From Valencia hispanica (taxonomy: Eukaryota; Chordata; Actinopteri; Cyprinodontiformes; Valenciidae), in NCBI GenBank assembly GCA_963556495.2, contig OY747702.1, forward strand, positions 11,233,193 to 11,297,192: a stretch of DNA of 64,000 nucleotides. The letters run 5' to 3'. The notes under the pieces were generated by a model. That model had not been told where the DNA came from and did no database searches. It was given only the letters and a program-made list of their open reading frames with translations. Made by a program: the position numbers and the translations under genes. Of the stretch, positions 11,801-22,101 are shown one piece after another (position 1 is the stretch's first letter; each line of letters opens with the position of its first letter).

Positions 11801-13776
11801 TCAGTTCAAGTTCTTTATTCAGTCATGATGTTGTTACAGACACAACAACAACAAAATAATATTTAAAATTAACAATATTCAATACTCAATAGGAGCATGA
11901 GGAAGACATTGTATTATAATTTCATGCCCCTATTTCCGAAAATCTGAACTGTAACAGAACAGATGGCTTACCATTTTCTTTTTTTCTTTCTTTTTTGTCC
12001 TATATTAAGGTGCATTACTTTACATCTAAATAATTTACAGTTTCAAATTTGTCAGACATTGGGTGTTATGCTACGCTGCCTTCGTATTTTCCAAGTAAAT
12101 TTGTTTTATACATTTTATTGAATTTACCTATGATGTTACATGATTTTTAAACGATATCCAAAGAGTTCCATAAACTAATCCGATTTACAAGAAACCCTTT
12201 TTGTTTGAGAGGTGCGTGAATATGGTACACAGAAATTGCCTTTTCTTCTGTTGTTACTGTCTGTGCTTAGTATGAATTTGTTTTGGATATGTATTGGCAC
12301 TAAATTATTTTTCACTCCACATAATTTGTAGTATTTTAAATTTAGGCTTTGACTGCTTGAGTACACATTTACCAATTTTCTTCACTCTGCTACTTCCTTT
12401 TTCTCCTACGACTCTCCAGTTGTATTATTTGCTGTTAACTTTGTTTTCTCTCAGTGTTTTTCTCTCCATAGAAGCTATACCTGGTCTGGTATCCTGCTTG
12501 GCTGCAATGCCCTGTTGGACGGGGGGCATCGACTGGGATGATCCTCCCAGTAACTAAACATCCACTGTCTCCTGTTATCAACTTTTTACTTTCTGTAACA
12601 TAGAAAGTTCTCTTATATCAGATCTTCTGTTCCCTCTGTGTTTCTGCTCTGTCTTCTCAAACCCCCAGACGGTCGTGGCAGATGGCCGCTCCTACTGAGC
12701 CTGGTTCTGTTGGAGGTTTCTTCCTGTTAAAGGGGAGTTTTTCCTCTCCACCGTCGCTACATGCTTGCTCAGTATGAGGGATTGCTGAAGGATTGCTGTG
12801 GAAAGTCTACATCAACGGGGCCCAACCTCACGCCAATGACTGACGCAATCTGCTGGGATTCCTTAAATAGGAAACTTTTTAACTGATTGGAATGTTTGTA
12901 TAAATGTATTGAAATGACTTCTTGTTAAGTGCCTTGAGATGACATCTGTTGTGAATCGGCGCTATATAAATAAACTGAATTGAATTTGGCCAACCCTTTA
13001 AATTTCAAGGTCTGCAATTTTATAAACAGTAGGTTTGTGTGGTCTTTTGGACCTTTGTGAGTCGCAATTCTAATAACTTTCTTTTGAAGTAAGAATAGCC
13101 TTTCTGTAAAACTGGTGCATGCATTTCCCCACACTTCAATACAGTATGCTAAATATGGAACAATTAAAGTTGAGTATAGAAGCTGTAATGAAGCTTCATC
13201 CAATGTGTGTTTAACACTATATAGAACACCAATATTTTCACTAACTTTACTTTTGATATAGTCGATATGAAGCTTCCAGCTAAGTTTGCTATCCAGGATA
13301 ACCCCCAAAAATGTGATTTCTGAAACACATTCAATATTTACTTCCTCAATAACTAATTTTGTACCTTCATATTTTTCTTTATTTCCAAAAACCATATAAT
13401 TTGTCTTATCCCAATTAAAAAACAATTTATTATAATCAAACCATTTCTTTAATTCTGTCATTTCCCTTTCAATATTGGTCATTAATTCATTTAAATCTGT
13501 ACCGGTCTTGAACACAGTTGTGTCATCAGCAAACAACAAAAATGTAATGTCTTTGGAAGCCTCAAATACATCATTAATAAATAATACAAAAAGATTAGGG
13601 CCAATTACAGAACCCTGGGGAATTCCACATTACAACCATTTTACAGTCCGAATTATGGTTTTTAAATTGAACATATTGGCTTCATTTATGTAAGTAGCTT
13701 TCAAGCCATTTATATAGCTGAACCCTTATTCCATAGTGTTGTAATTTTGTCAACAATAAATTATGGTTGACAGCAT
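11801..13776 (-). mobile_element. Interrupted LINE relic (I/jockey-like reverse transcriptase)
   Basis: Read on the minus strand, 13776-12983 encodes the C-terminal half of a reverse transcriptase: an HNLLLTKL-type block near 13760, the catalytic FADDT box near 13530, then an FLGVILDSKLSW block and a YLAYCIEVWG block. The frame is open from 13539 but broken upstream. The coding region resumes at about 12340 with NLVPIHIQNKF and GNFCVPYSRTSQ blocks, and the 3' end with an AATAAA signal lies near 11800-11830. An L2-tail element splits the copy. The 5' part, including the endonuclease, is missing. Clade placement is tentative. Confidence 0.8.
12360..12980 (+). mobile_element. L2-tail type non-LTR element inserted in the LINE
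   Basis: Non-coding insertion with the conserved blocks GGTCGTGGCAGATGGCCGC, GAGGTTTCTTCCTG and CATGCTTGCTCAGTATGAGG, ending in GGCGCTATATAAATAAACTG followed by GAATTGAATT. That tail is typical of 3' ends in fish L2-type LINEs and their dependants. A copy in the opposite orientation lies at 63128-63665. The left edge is approximate, and it separates two parts of the same minus-strand LINE. Confidence 0.75.
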
Positions 13777-14406
13777 CGGGGGAGCGGGGGGGTGGCTTAC
13801 TGGGCTTAAGCCTGGGTTGTTTTTTCAGAAGCCCTGGGTCTTTTGGAGCGTGTCACTTTATTTAATTTTTTCAGAGTAAGATGTCTGACTGACAATTGTA
13901 TACAACAAAAACGACAAAAAAACTACACACAATATTAGAAGCACATAGCACACAGTCGTAAATCCCCCCTAATTTTGGTATGATCCGAGTTCAGGCGCTA
14001 GCGCTGCTGTAGCCTATATGTTTGTGCGCAGCACTTGCGCATGTGAGGGAGGGGGAGATGCGCTGCCAGCGAAGGAGAAGTGCAGGCAGACAGAGGAGAG
14101 CTCAAGTTTGACCAGGTACCAAAGCAAATCACTCATATTGTACAAATAATGTAAATATGATGATTTATCTCACAGACTGATGTCTCACTGCTCACCTGGC
14201 GCATTTTATGTTACTTGCTCTTCGTATTTTTGCTAGCTCTTTCAGGACTAATCAACCAATAGTGAAATGAAAAGCCGAACAACAATGTTGTTTTTCTTGT
14301 TTTTTGTAGCTTACATGTGTTTATTTCATATTTTCAGGTACTACCCCCCATGGCTAAATAAAACACTCTCTAAATTGGTTTCAGTTATGTAGTGATGTAC
14401 AAAACA

Positions 14407-14443
14407 ATGGACATAAGGGGCTTCTTTCAAAGAAAAATCTCAG
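14407..14443 (+). pseudogene. Surviving first coding exon of a hAT-like transposase
   Basis: Twelve codons plus one base, starting ATG and ending at a consensus donor (TCAG/GTAATT). The peptide MDIRGFFQRKIS fits the start of hAT transposases that carry a TTF-type zinc finger further on. No downstream exon is found before the right end of the element, so it cannot make a working enzyme. Confidence 0.4.
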
Positions 14444-14715
14444 GTAATTTTTATTGTATTATGCTTTATATGCCGTTCATTATATTTTTATGCAAAACAA
14501 GAGGAATTTCAATACAGCAGTATATTCACATTTGAAACCAGATACATAATACTTCAGGGAAAAAACAAAAAACATTTTTTATTTACTATTAAACATCAAA
14601 TCAGAGTAATTTTTGTTTTTATTTTAGCTAAATAAATAGACATTTTTTGAAATTAGTTAAATGTCAGAATAAAGAGAGTTATGTATTTATTTTTTAGCAC
14701 TTTAATCAAAGTCAG

Positions 14716-14716
<1 letters not shown>

Positions 14717-14779
<63 letters not shown>

Positions 14780-14780
14780 G
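14717..14780 (+). repeat. (TG)n(TA)n microsatellite
   Basis: About 50 bases of uninterrupted TG dinucleotides followed by a short TA run. Confidence 0.97.
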
Positions 14781-14854
14781 AGCAAACTCTGGCCCCACCC
14801 TGGTAAATTTGGTCTAGAACTGCCACTGACTCTGAGCCCCTCCCAGGTGACCAG

Positions 14855-15190
14855 AGCCTAGACACTCTGTGGAAGTAAACTCATTTCAGCCACTTGTATC
14901 TACAATCTCATTCTACCCACCCTAATCTATGGTCACAAGCCTGTGACTATAGATTAAGGTGGGAACGCAGATCACCTGGTAATTTGAGAGCTTCAGCTTA
15001 TGGCCTAGCTCTGTCTTCACCACGACAGACCGGTACAGTGCTCACATCACTGCAGACGCCACGACAATCCATCTATTGATCTCCTGCTCCATTTCTCCCT
15101 CATTATCAGACAAGACCCTGAGATGCTTGAACTTCTCCACTTGGGCCAGGACTTGTCCCTGACCTGGAGAGGGCACTCTACCCACAGACA
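14855..15190 (-). mobile_element. LINE reverse-transcriptase relic, heavily decayed
   Basis: On the minus strand, broken frames recover pieces resembling the C-terminal RT region of a common fish LINE: a VEKFKHL block, an ALYRSVVVK block (from about 15045 down), a VPTLIY block and an AAEMSFL-like block near 14885. Stops and small gaps interrupt it throughout. RTE/R4-type is my best guess for the clade. Confidence 0.55.
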
Positions 15191-15243
15191 GTGACATTCA
15201 AATACAAAACTATAAAAAGCATTTGAATCTTAGTAATTATCTC

Positions 15244-15352
15244 CTAGAGAGCTGCACAGTGGTGTAGTAGTTATCAGCAATAAGGTCCTGGGTTTCAATT
15301 CCTGCCTGGAGTCTTTCTGCATGAACTTTACATGTTCTCCTTATACATGTGT
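15244..15352 (+). mobile_element. tRNA-derived SINE, diverged
   Basis: GCTGCACAGTGGTGTAGTAG resembles an A-box head, GGGTTTCAATTCC a diverged B box, and TCTTTCTGCATGAACTTT the body that also occurs (GCATGGAGTTTGCAT form) at 18100-18262. Ends are lost. Confidence 0.6.
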
Positions 15353-16139
15353 GGGTCTTACCAAAAGTCATCATCCAGATGTTTATCTTTTTGATCACCA
15401 GTGGATTTGGATGACATCTTTGGCAGGGTTGAGTCATAAACTCTGACCTGAACTAAGGAAAGTCAGAACTTTTTCAGATATTGCTTGTGGGGCAAAAAAG
15501 TATTCTGGCAGCAGCCGATTGTGGAAGCTGTCCTACTTAAAAAGATGAGAGAAGTCTGTAATTTTCATCATAGGTACACTTCAACTGTGATAGAAAGAAT
15601 GTAAAATAAAAATCTGTAAAATCCCGTTGTATGATTTTTTAAAAAAGAATTTATTTGTACAGAAGTATTGCAGGTCACACCAACACCACAGCAGACTGAA
15701 ACAACTCGTTGCCTTTTATAACCCAAATGAATTACTGAAAAAAAAGAAGAGAAGGGGTAAAAATAATAACCAAACTATATTTACTGAAACTTGGCACCAA
15801 AGACAATAACAGGTACCAATGAATATTTACATAAATACAAATTATTATACTTAGTCTAATCTAAGTTCAATCAAAAGAATTAATTAAATTGAACATAAAG
15901 CATCCGAGCATCCCCGCTCCTCATTTAACTAATATGCTCCAACAGGGGTTGTGTTAACCGAATATTTTGATCATTTTTTTTAAACGGTGTTTGAAAAATC
16001 TGATGGCCATCAGTCATTTTGACAGATTGCGATTCACACCGCTGACCACTCTGTGCGCACTGCACAGATTTCAGGCAACTAAGTCATTTAAAAACGTTTT
16101 CTACGGAAAACAGCAGATTGAATCGAGTCGATGACTTGA
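15353..16139. other. Unassigned sequence
   Basis: AT-rich DNA, with a poorly resolved CATCC-rich boundary near 15900. No gene or repeat recognised. Confidence 0.4.
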
Positions 16140-16142
16140 AGG

Positions 16143-16610
16143 CAAGGCAAGGCAATTTTATTTGTATAGCACACCTTCAACAGCAGGGTAATTCAAGGTG
16201 CTCTACATGATTTGGTGATAAAAAAAAAAAAAGAAACACACATTACACATGATACACAATAAAGCAAGAGAAAGATAAAAAAGCAAGAGCATGAACACAT
16301 TTCATACATATAACATCAAGCATTTACTCGAAGGCAATTCTAAACAGATGGTTTTTTAGTCTCCATTTAAAGCAGTTCAGAGTTTCAGCAGCTCTACACT
16401 CGTCAGGAAGTCTGTTCCAGATAAAGGGAGCATAGAAACTGAAAGCTGCTTCTCCATGTTTAGTTCTGAGTCTAGGGATGTTTAGTAGTTTAGTTGAAGA
16501 TGACTCACTCCTCCTGGACAGGCATGTGGTGACGGTGGTCAACTCCCTTGCATTGTGTCATTGGGTTCGCAGTAATCCCTCATACTGAACATGCTCAATA
16601 TGAGGGATTG
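16143..16610 (-). mobile_element. L2-type LINE, 3' end
   Basis: The minus-strand frame at 16542-16324 encodes the end of an L2 ORF2: a GEAAFSFYAPFIWNRLP block followed by a KWRLKNHLFRIAFE-like terminus. The 3' untranslated tail runs to GCAAGGCAAGGCAATTTTAT at 16145-16165. A second, better L2 copy at 39981-41350 ends the same way. The stretch 16555-16605 (AGTAATCCCTCATACTGAAC) instead looks like the L2-tail family of 12360-12980. Confidence 0.8.
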
Positions 16611-18095
16611 GAAAACTTCCATTTAAGAAGGTTTGAGAAGACAGCGCTTGTATAGAAAAAGGAAGACACAGAAGCACTACTTGATTCTACCGAGTCAGAG
16701 TAAACCAGCAGCTTCTAATTGTTGAACCAAACAGATGGTTAGTCACAGTTAGTTCATGGTTTAATAGGTGGGGTTTATTTTCGCCTTAATAAATGCCATT
16801 TTTGTGTTCATTCACGTTCTCTTTGTCTGATATTACAATTCATTTGATTATTTAAAACACTTCAGTGAGACATAAAAGGAAAAATTAAGAAGATAAATTT
16901 TTACAGGACTCTTTATTTTCATGTTTGTTTTCATGCTCATTGTTTTTGATTCACTATTTATATTTTGTCATATAGAATATTCTATGTTGAGCAATGGCTT
17001 TTTAATATATCTGAATGCTTTTTCTGTGCCTGCTAACTTAAACTTTTTTTCAAATAGATACTTCCATCTGTCTTCTTTATATGTCCCTAATCACTTTACT
17101 CAGACAACAAGAAGCTAACTTTTTTCTTCCCTCTAAACTGTTTTTATTTAGTTACATTTTAGAATTGACATATATCAGAAAAAGTAAATATATCTATCAT
17201 CTATCATAATAAAAACTTAAACTTGGGGGGGAGGGGGGGTTGTGGGAGTTATTTTTAACTGCATATTCTGATAAAACACTTTGTAGATTTCCAAAAACAG
17301 GCTGTGTTCCACACATACACAGCAGCTTTTTAACCTCATCTAGAGAGGCTTCTACAAAGTGCTTAACACCATGTTTCTCATTCACCCGCCCACACACACA
17401 CACACAGTTATTTCTGTCATATGTTTATTCTCTGTACCCTGCACTTTCTTTTACATTATCACTCATCCACCAATAGGCAGTGAGGAGGAAAAGTGTCTTA
17501 TCTGAGAATACATCAGCTCGCTGCAGGGATATATCAGTGCTCTGTGATGTGATTTCAGAGAAAAAAACTGTAGTTGTGTAATGTATCTTCAAACTAGAAA
17601 AGTATGTAAGGAAGTCTTAAAACACCCTAAACAATGTACAGTAACAATAGAACTTCAGAAGCCAGTCTAGAAATACTGTAACATCATTTATCACCCTATG
17701 TTTACAAAAGATTCCTAGGGAATTTAAACCCAGCATTGTTGAATTTTAATATATGACTCCATTCAGATCTGGTATTACCATCCATTCTGCCTGATCAGGA
17801 TGTATGTAGAAAAGCACAACTATGGCTATTCACACCTGCAACCAAATGTTGTCCAAATTGAAGTTACCTGCTTTAGCTGCAAATAAACATGCAAGCTGTC
17901 TGGAATGTAAGGCAAAAAGCAAAGAGGACACAATAGCTCTGCTTCTGTTTTAAGGAACATTACAGACGAGTTTATTTAGTTCAGTTATGATGGTATACAG
18001 ACATCAGCACGGTTAATCATCAGAGTCACATTTTTGTGGCGTTGTTTCAGCAGAAAGTGAAGACACACAGGACAAACAGAACTTGCACACACTCT
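16611..18095. other. Unassigned sequence
   Basis: AT-rich DNA with G-runs at 17226-17240 and a short CA run at 17393-17406. No gene is supported. Confidence 0.4.
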
Positions 18096-18265
18096 CTAGA
18101 ATTTAGAAAGACCAATTAACTTAATAGTCATGTTTTTGGACTGTGGGAGGAAGCCAGAGTGAACCCACAAATGCAAACTCCATGCAGAAAGACCCCTGGC
18201 TGGGTTTGAACCCAAGACCTTCTTGCTGTAAGGCAACGGTGCTACCAACTGTGCAGCCCAAGTGT
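18096..18265 (-). mobile_element. tRNA-derived SINE
   Basis: On the minus strand the element begins GGGCTGCACAGTTGGTAGCA (A-box region), then GGTCTTGGGTTCAAACCC (B box). The body has GCATGGAGTTTGCATTTG and CCTCCCACAGTCCAAAAAC. It is not a tRNA gene: the acceptor stem does not close and the body continues far past the B box. Confidence 0.75.
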
Positions 18266-18569
18266 AAATCAATAAAAGTATAACCATATGTAAATATGAG
18301 GAGGCATTTTAAATCTTGAGTGATTTATTCACCTACACAACCTTCAGTGTGTCTTACTCCAATGTAGACTGCATTCAGACAGCCAAAGTAAAGCTGATAC
18401 AGGTGTTCCAGACAACAGCAAAAGGGTAGGCTCAAAAAGAAAAAAAAAAAACTTGCAAACTCGTCTTAAGCAAAGTCAAACTTCGATTTAGTGCTCTCTA
18501 TACCTGATTGGAGCATTCATTGAGCATTTTAACGACAGGTGTGAACCGGACCAAAATGAGGCATTGAAG

Positions 18570-18666
18570 GTATAATCCAGGGATGCCAGCTCCAGTTCTC
18601 AAAGGCTGGTGTCCTGCCAGTCTAAGATGTTTCTCCTCTCCAACACAGCTGATTCAAATGATCCTT
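18570..18666 (+). mobile_element. MITE fragment, same type as 25655-25880
   Basis: Contains CCAGCTCCAGTTCTCAAAGG and CTCCAACACAGCTGATTCAAATGAT, blocks also present in the fuller copy at 25655-25880 (CTCCAACAAAGCTGATTTAAATGAT). It stops where the minus-strand LINE at 18667 begins. Confidence 0.55.
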
Positions 18667-19612
18667 CTATCTCCTTTTCTGAACAAGCCTCTGATTGAAG
18701 ACACTTTGTAGTATATCAGTCTCATGAAGAGAATGATCAGGGTTGTCTGTAATTTTCTTGATTCTATGAAGAACCATTCTTTGGAACATCATCTCAAGAT
18801 GTTCAACAGCCTTCTTTATCAGGTTGCTGAGCCTTTTTAAGTCCCTGGTTCTGATGCTGCTACCCCAACAGATGATGGCTGAAGAGATTACACTCTCCAC
18901 AACAGACTTGAAGAAAATATGCAGCATCTTGCTGCAAACCTTGAAGGACTTGAGCTTCCTCAAGAAGTACAGTCTGCTCTGTCCCTTCTTGTAGATGCTT
19001 ACTGTTCAGTCTCCAGTCCAGTCTGTAGTCCAGGTGATTTATGCTCTTAACCACCTCCACTTCTTCCCCCATGATGGAAAATGTGTTAACCCCTTTTCTC
19101 TCGAAATCTAAACTATTTTTGTTTTTAGATTCAAGGTAAGATGAATGTTTCCACACAATGTCACAATGCGGTCCACCAGCTCTCTGTATTCAGCTTCTTG
19201 TCCATCTGTGATACACCCCACAATGGCAGAGTCAACTGAATATTTCTGCAGATGACCGGTCTCTGACTTATACTGGAAGTCTGAGGTGTACAGAGTGAAA
19301 AGGAAAGGTGAGAGTACGGTTCCCTGTGGTGCTCCTGTCATGCTGACCACCTGGTTTGACACACAATCCTTCAGTTTCACAAACTGTGGTCTGTTGGTCA
19401 GTTAGTCATTGATCCAGGCGATTGTTGAGGGCTCCACCTGTGTCTTCAGGAGTTTCTGACAAAGCAAATCAGGCTGAATTGTGTTAGATGCACTGGAGAA
19501 ATCAAAGAACATGATCCTCACAGTGCTGCCTGCTTTGTCCAGATGACAGTGGGTTGGTTGAAGTAGGTGGATGAGGGCATCTTCAACTCCCCGGTGATTC
19601 ATTACCTATCAA
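18667..19612 (-). mobile_element. Rex1/L2-like LINE relic, truncated both ends
   Basis: Minus-strand broken frames cover the RT core: IMFFDFSSASNTIQPDLLCQ (motif A, near 19500), APQGTVLSPFLFTLYTSDF (near 19330), a GEEVEVVKSINHLDYRLDW block (near 19050), and KSFKVCSKMLHIF through ICWGSSIRTRDLKR (18960-18830). Motif C FADD is replaced by a YSVDSA-like sequence, so the catalytic centre is lost even apart from the frameshifts and stops. It belongs to the same family as the copy at 34660-38075, whose protein pieces match closely. Both the 5' end and the 3' untranslated tail are missing. Confidence 0.85.
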
Positions 19613-20480
19613 TTTCTTTCAGTTTTACTAAAAACTTGAACAGAATTGTTTTCTTCCTTTTGGGTCGGTTTGGTTGTAGCTTCTGATCATGTCTTTGAGT
19701 GAGTCAAATACTTTTAATTGCACATCTACAAAGCAATAATTGAAGAAAAAATGAAGACATCTTCCTAGGGTGCCTTCTTAGATGACTATTGCTGACACGT
19801 TTCCTTTGACTGGCAGCCTTTCACAAGGATGATATTTGTGGAAAGCCCAATTTGAAGTGTTCCTGCAGACAGACACCTCAGTCTTGACTGCTTTGAGTTT
19901 GCAGCTCCTTCGGGGCTACAATTACCTCTCTGGTACCCCATCCATGATCTTCTCTGTCTTGACAGATTTCTAGAAATGCTATGTTCCATTGCCCCTCCTA
20001 ATAAAAGATTTAATAATGTTTCATGCAATTCAAAGTTTGGACATGAAACTTTATGATCTGACAAAATCTGAATTTTTTTCTCTCTTTCCCAGCTGACCTG
20101 CCAGAACTGACTGCATACCGAGTTCTCTATAACATCTATAATTTAAGAATATAGGAGAAACAGCTCTCTGGAGATAATTTTCCAAATGCAGGGAATGATG
20201 ATGAATTATTAGACACAGGGACAGCGTCAACCCAATGTATTAGAGAGCAGTCACTGTTTAACAGCTTTACTATTTTAGAACAAAGACTAAATTCTTACAT
20301 TGTTAGCAGTTAAAACTGGCTTCAGAATCCTCTATGGGTGATTAGAACAGTTAGGGCAGCACGCATTTGTAGAACAGCAGTCTGAGTGTGTATAGTATAT
20401 TCTAGAAAATGTAGATCCTTACGATAACTCAAAGATTTCCAACACTTCCAAAAATGTGCAAACATGTCCACATCCAGCAT
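19613..20480. other. Unassigned sequence
   Basis: A minus-strand open frame at 20064-19786 (92 codons) has no family features that I recognise. Nothing else supported. Confidence 0.4.
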
Positions 20481-20481
20481 G

Positions 20482-21160
20482 TGTCAGGGATCTTGGTGTG
20501 TTGTGTTGGTGTGGCGTTCTCTCCAGGGGACGGGGGCTGAACAGGGTGCTCTTACACACCTGCACTTAATCAGCCAATCAGCAGGAGCTCAAGAGGAGCA
20601 GCTTCTGGTCATTTGATGCCTGAGCGTCCACCTAGGTTGTACCTGTAGCCCTCTGAATATTCCTAGCTGTTTTCCCCCAGTGGTTTTTAGCTTATGTTAA
20701 GCCTGTTTCCTGTGCCTGCTCTTAATGTTATCTCCAGAGTACCCACCTGGATCCATTTCTCTGTGATGTCTCCTAGATTACCTATTCAAGCCTCCTGATG
20801 TCAAGTAACCTCTCTGACTATTTCCTCATTGACTGGCAACCTCAAGGCTCCTTGCTTCTTCAAATCCTCCAACCTAACCTGTCTGCCCTCCACCAACAAC
20901 ACCACACCACATGCTCCAACACCCTGCACTCTGCTTACTCCTCTCTGGCTCATCATCTACTAATCTCACCATGCAATAATTAATAGCATCTACTGGGCTC
21001 ATCTCTCCCCCTTTCCCTCACTGTGATTCCACCCTACCGTGTTAAAGGAGCCCCTCTGGCCAAAACATCTTCACTATTTCCAGTTTTACAATAAACCTAC
21101 TTAACCTCCGACTCTAAAAGGTTTTCTTGCATGCGGGACATAAGATGGGTGCAAACTCTG
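20482..21160 (+). mobile_element. Possible decayed LTR segment
   Basis: Starts TGTCAGGGATC and reads like other fish LTRs: a pyrimidine-rich body, an ACAATAAACC polyadenylation-like signal near 21090, and a GCATGCGGGACATAAGATGG sequence at the end. No second LTR or target duplication is seen, so this remains tentative. Confidence 0.35.
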
Positions 21161-22101
21161 ACGCCATGTTTCCTTAAAGACAAGTTGACCGCTCAAAAGG
21201 ATAAAACGGAGTGGCTATGCTGCAATGCATGAAGCCTTCCTGTTATCTGCTGAAACTCTTGTTCTCTCTCAGCCTGAATGAATCACTGACATGTCCCACC
21301 ATGTAATAAAAAAAACATACTTCCATTTGTGTGCTTTATATGTCCCTAATCACTTAACTCAGACACAAAGAAGCTAACTTTTTTCTTCCCTTTAGTCACA
21401 GTGTTATTGTTTGTGTGACCTGGTAGCGCTAATGTTAGATGCTTTCTAAGATTACAATTTTTTAGCCTCTGATCGACACCTTAAACTGTTATTTGTCTGA
21501 TTCCACTCACCAACTGGATCTTCAGTCTAGCCCCTTCTTCTTTTCCTAAAAGATGTATAAATTATGAGAATGTGTAGTACTAAGATGGCGGACAGTCAGA
21601 CTTTACTGAACTTATCTTACAATAGGACATAAGTGGTAAACCTTGATGTCTTAACTCAGATATGCCCCCCCCAATTTAGCTAGATTGCATTTATCCACAA
21701 TTTAGATCACAGGTAAAATAAGTAGATAAAAAAAACATTAAAGGTTTCAAAGCCCTGTTTATAGCAACCTTACTATATGCTTAAGCTGTATTTCACATTG
21801 TCAACAGTGCCTTCAAAAAATATTTCTTTGTCTTTCTCATTGGCATTAAAAACATTCATATCAGACAATGGATTCTGAGTAGATACAAAAAACGGTAATC
21901 AAGAAAACAAATTTATAAAAGAAAACCAACCTGGCGCTCTGTGAAAAAGTTATTGTCCAACATTTTAAATTATAATTATGATTAACCATTTTTTGGTTCA
22001 CTTTCACTAGCCACACCCAGGCCTGATTACTAGGCCAAATATTACCAGACCTGTGGAATAAATAAATCACTTTAATAAAAACCTGTCTGACAAATTAAGT
22101 A
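21161..22101. other. Unassigned sequence
   Basis: AT-rich DNA leading to the Tc1 insertion site. No gene or repeat is recognised. Confidence 0.4.

Larger units (their letters stand above)
13777..14830 (+). mobile_element. hAT-like transposon remnant with its first coding exon
   Basis: The left part has a G-rich head followed by an untranslated exon-like block with a donor-like CAG/GTACCA at about 14116. After a TTTCAG acceptor an ATG at 14407 opens a short exon ending CTCAG/GTAATT at 14443, encoding MDIRGFFQRKIS. From memory MDIR-FF is the usual start of a fish hAT/ZMYM-type transposase. The rest of the transposase is gone: the DNA passes to a TG/TA microsatellite and then a right-end-like block (GGTAAATTTGGTCTAGAAC, near 14802) shared with 57141-57171. 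I infer an internal deletion. Confidence 0.5.

Noticed and set aside
18180..18262. tRNA gene on the minus strand
   Set aside because: Stems do not pair and the body continues as a SINE.
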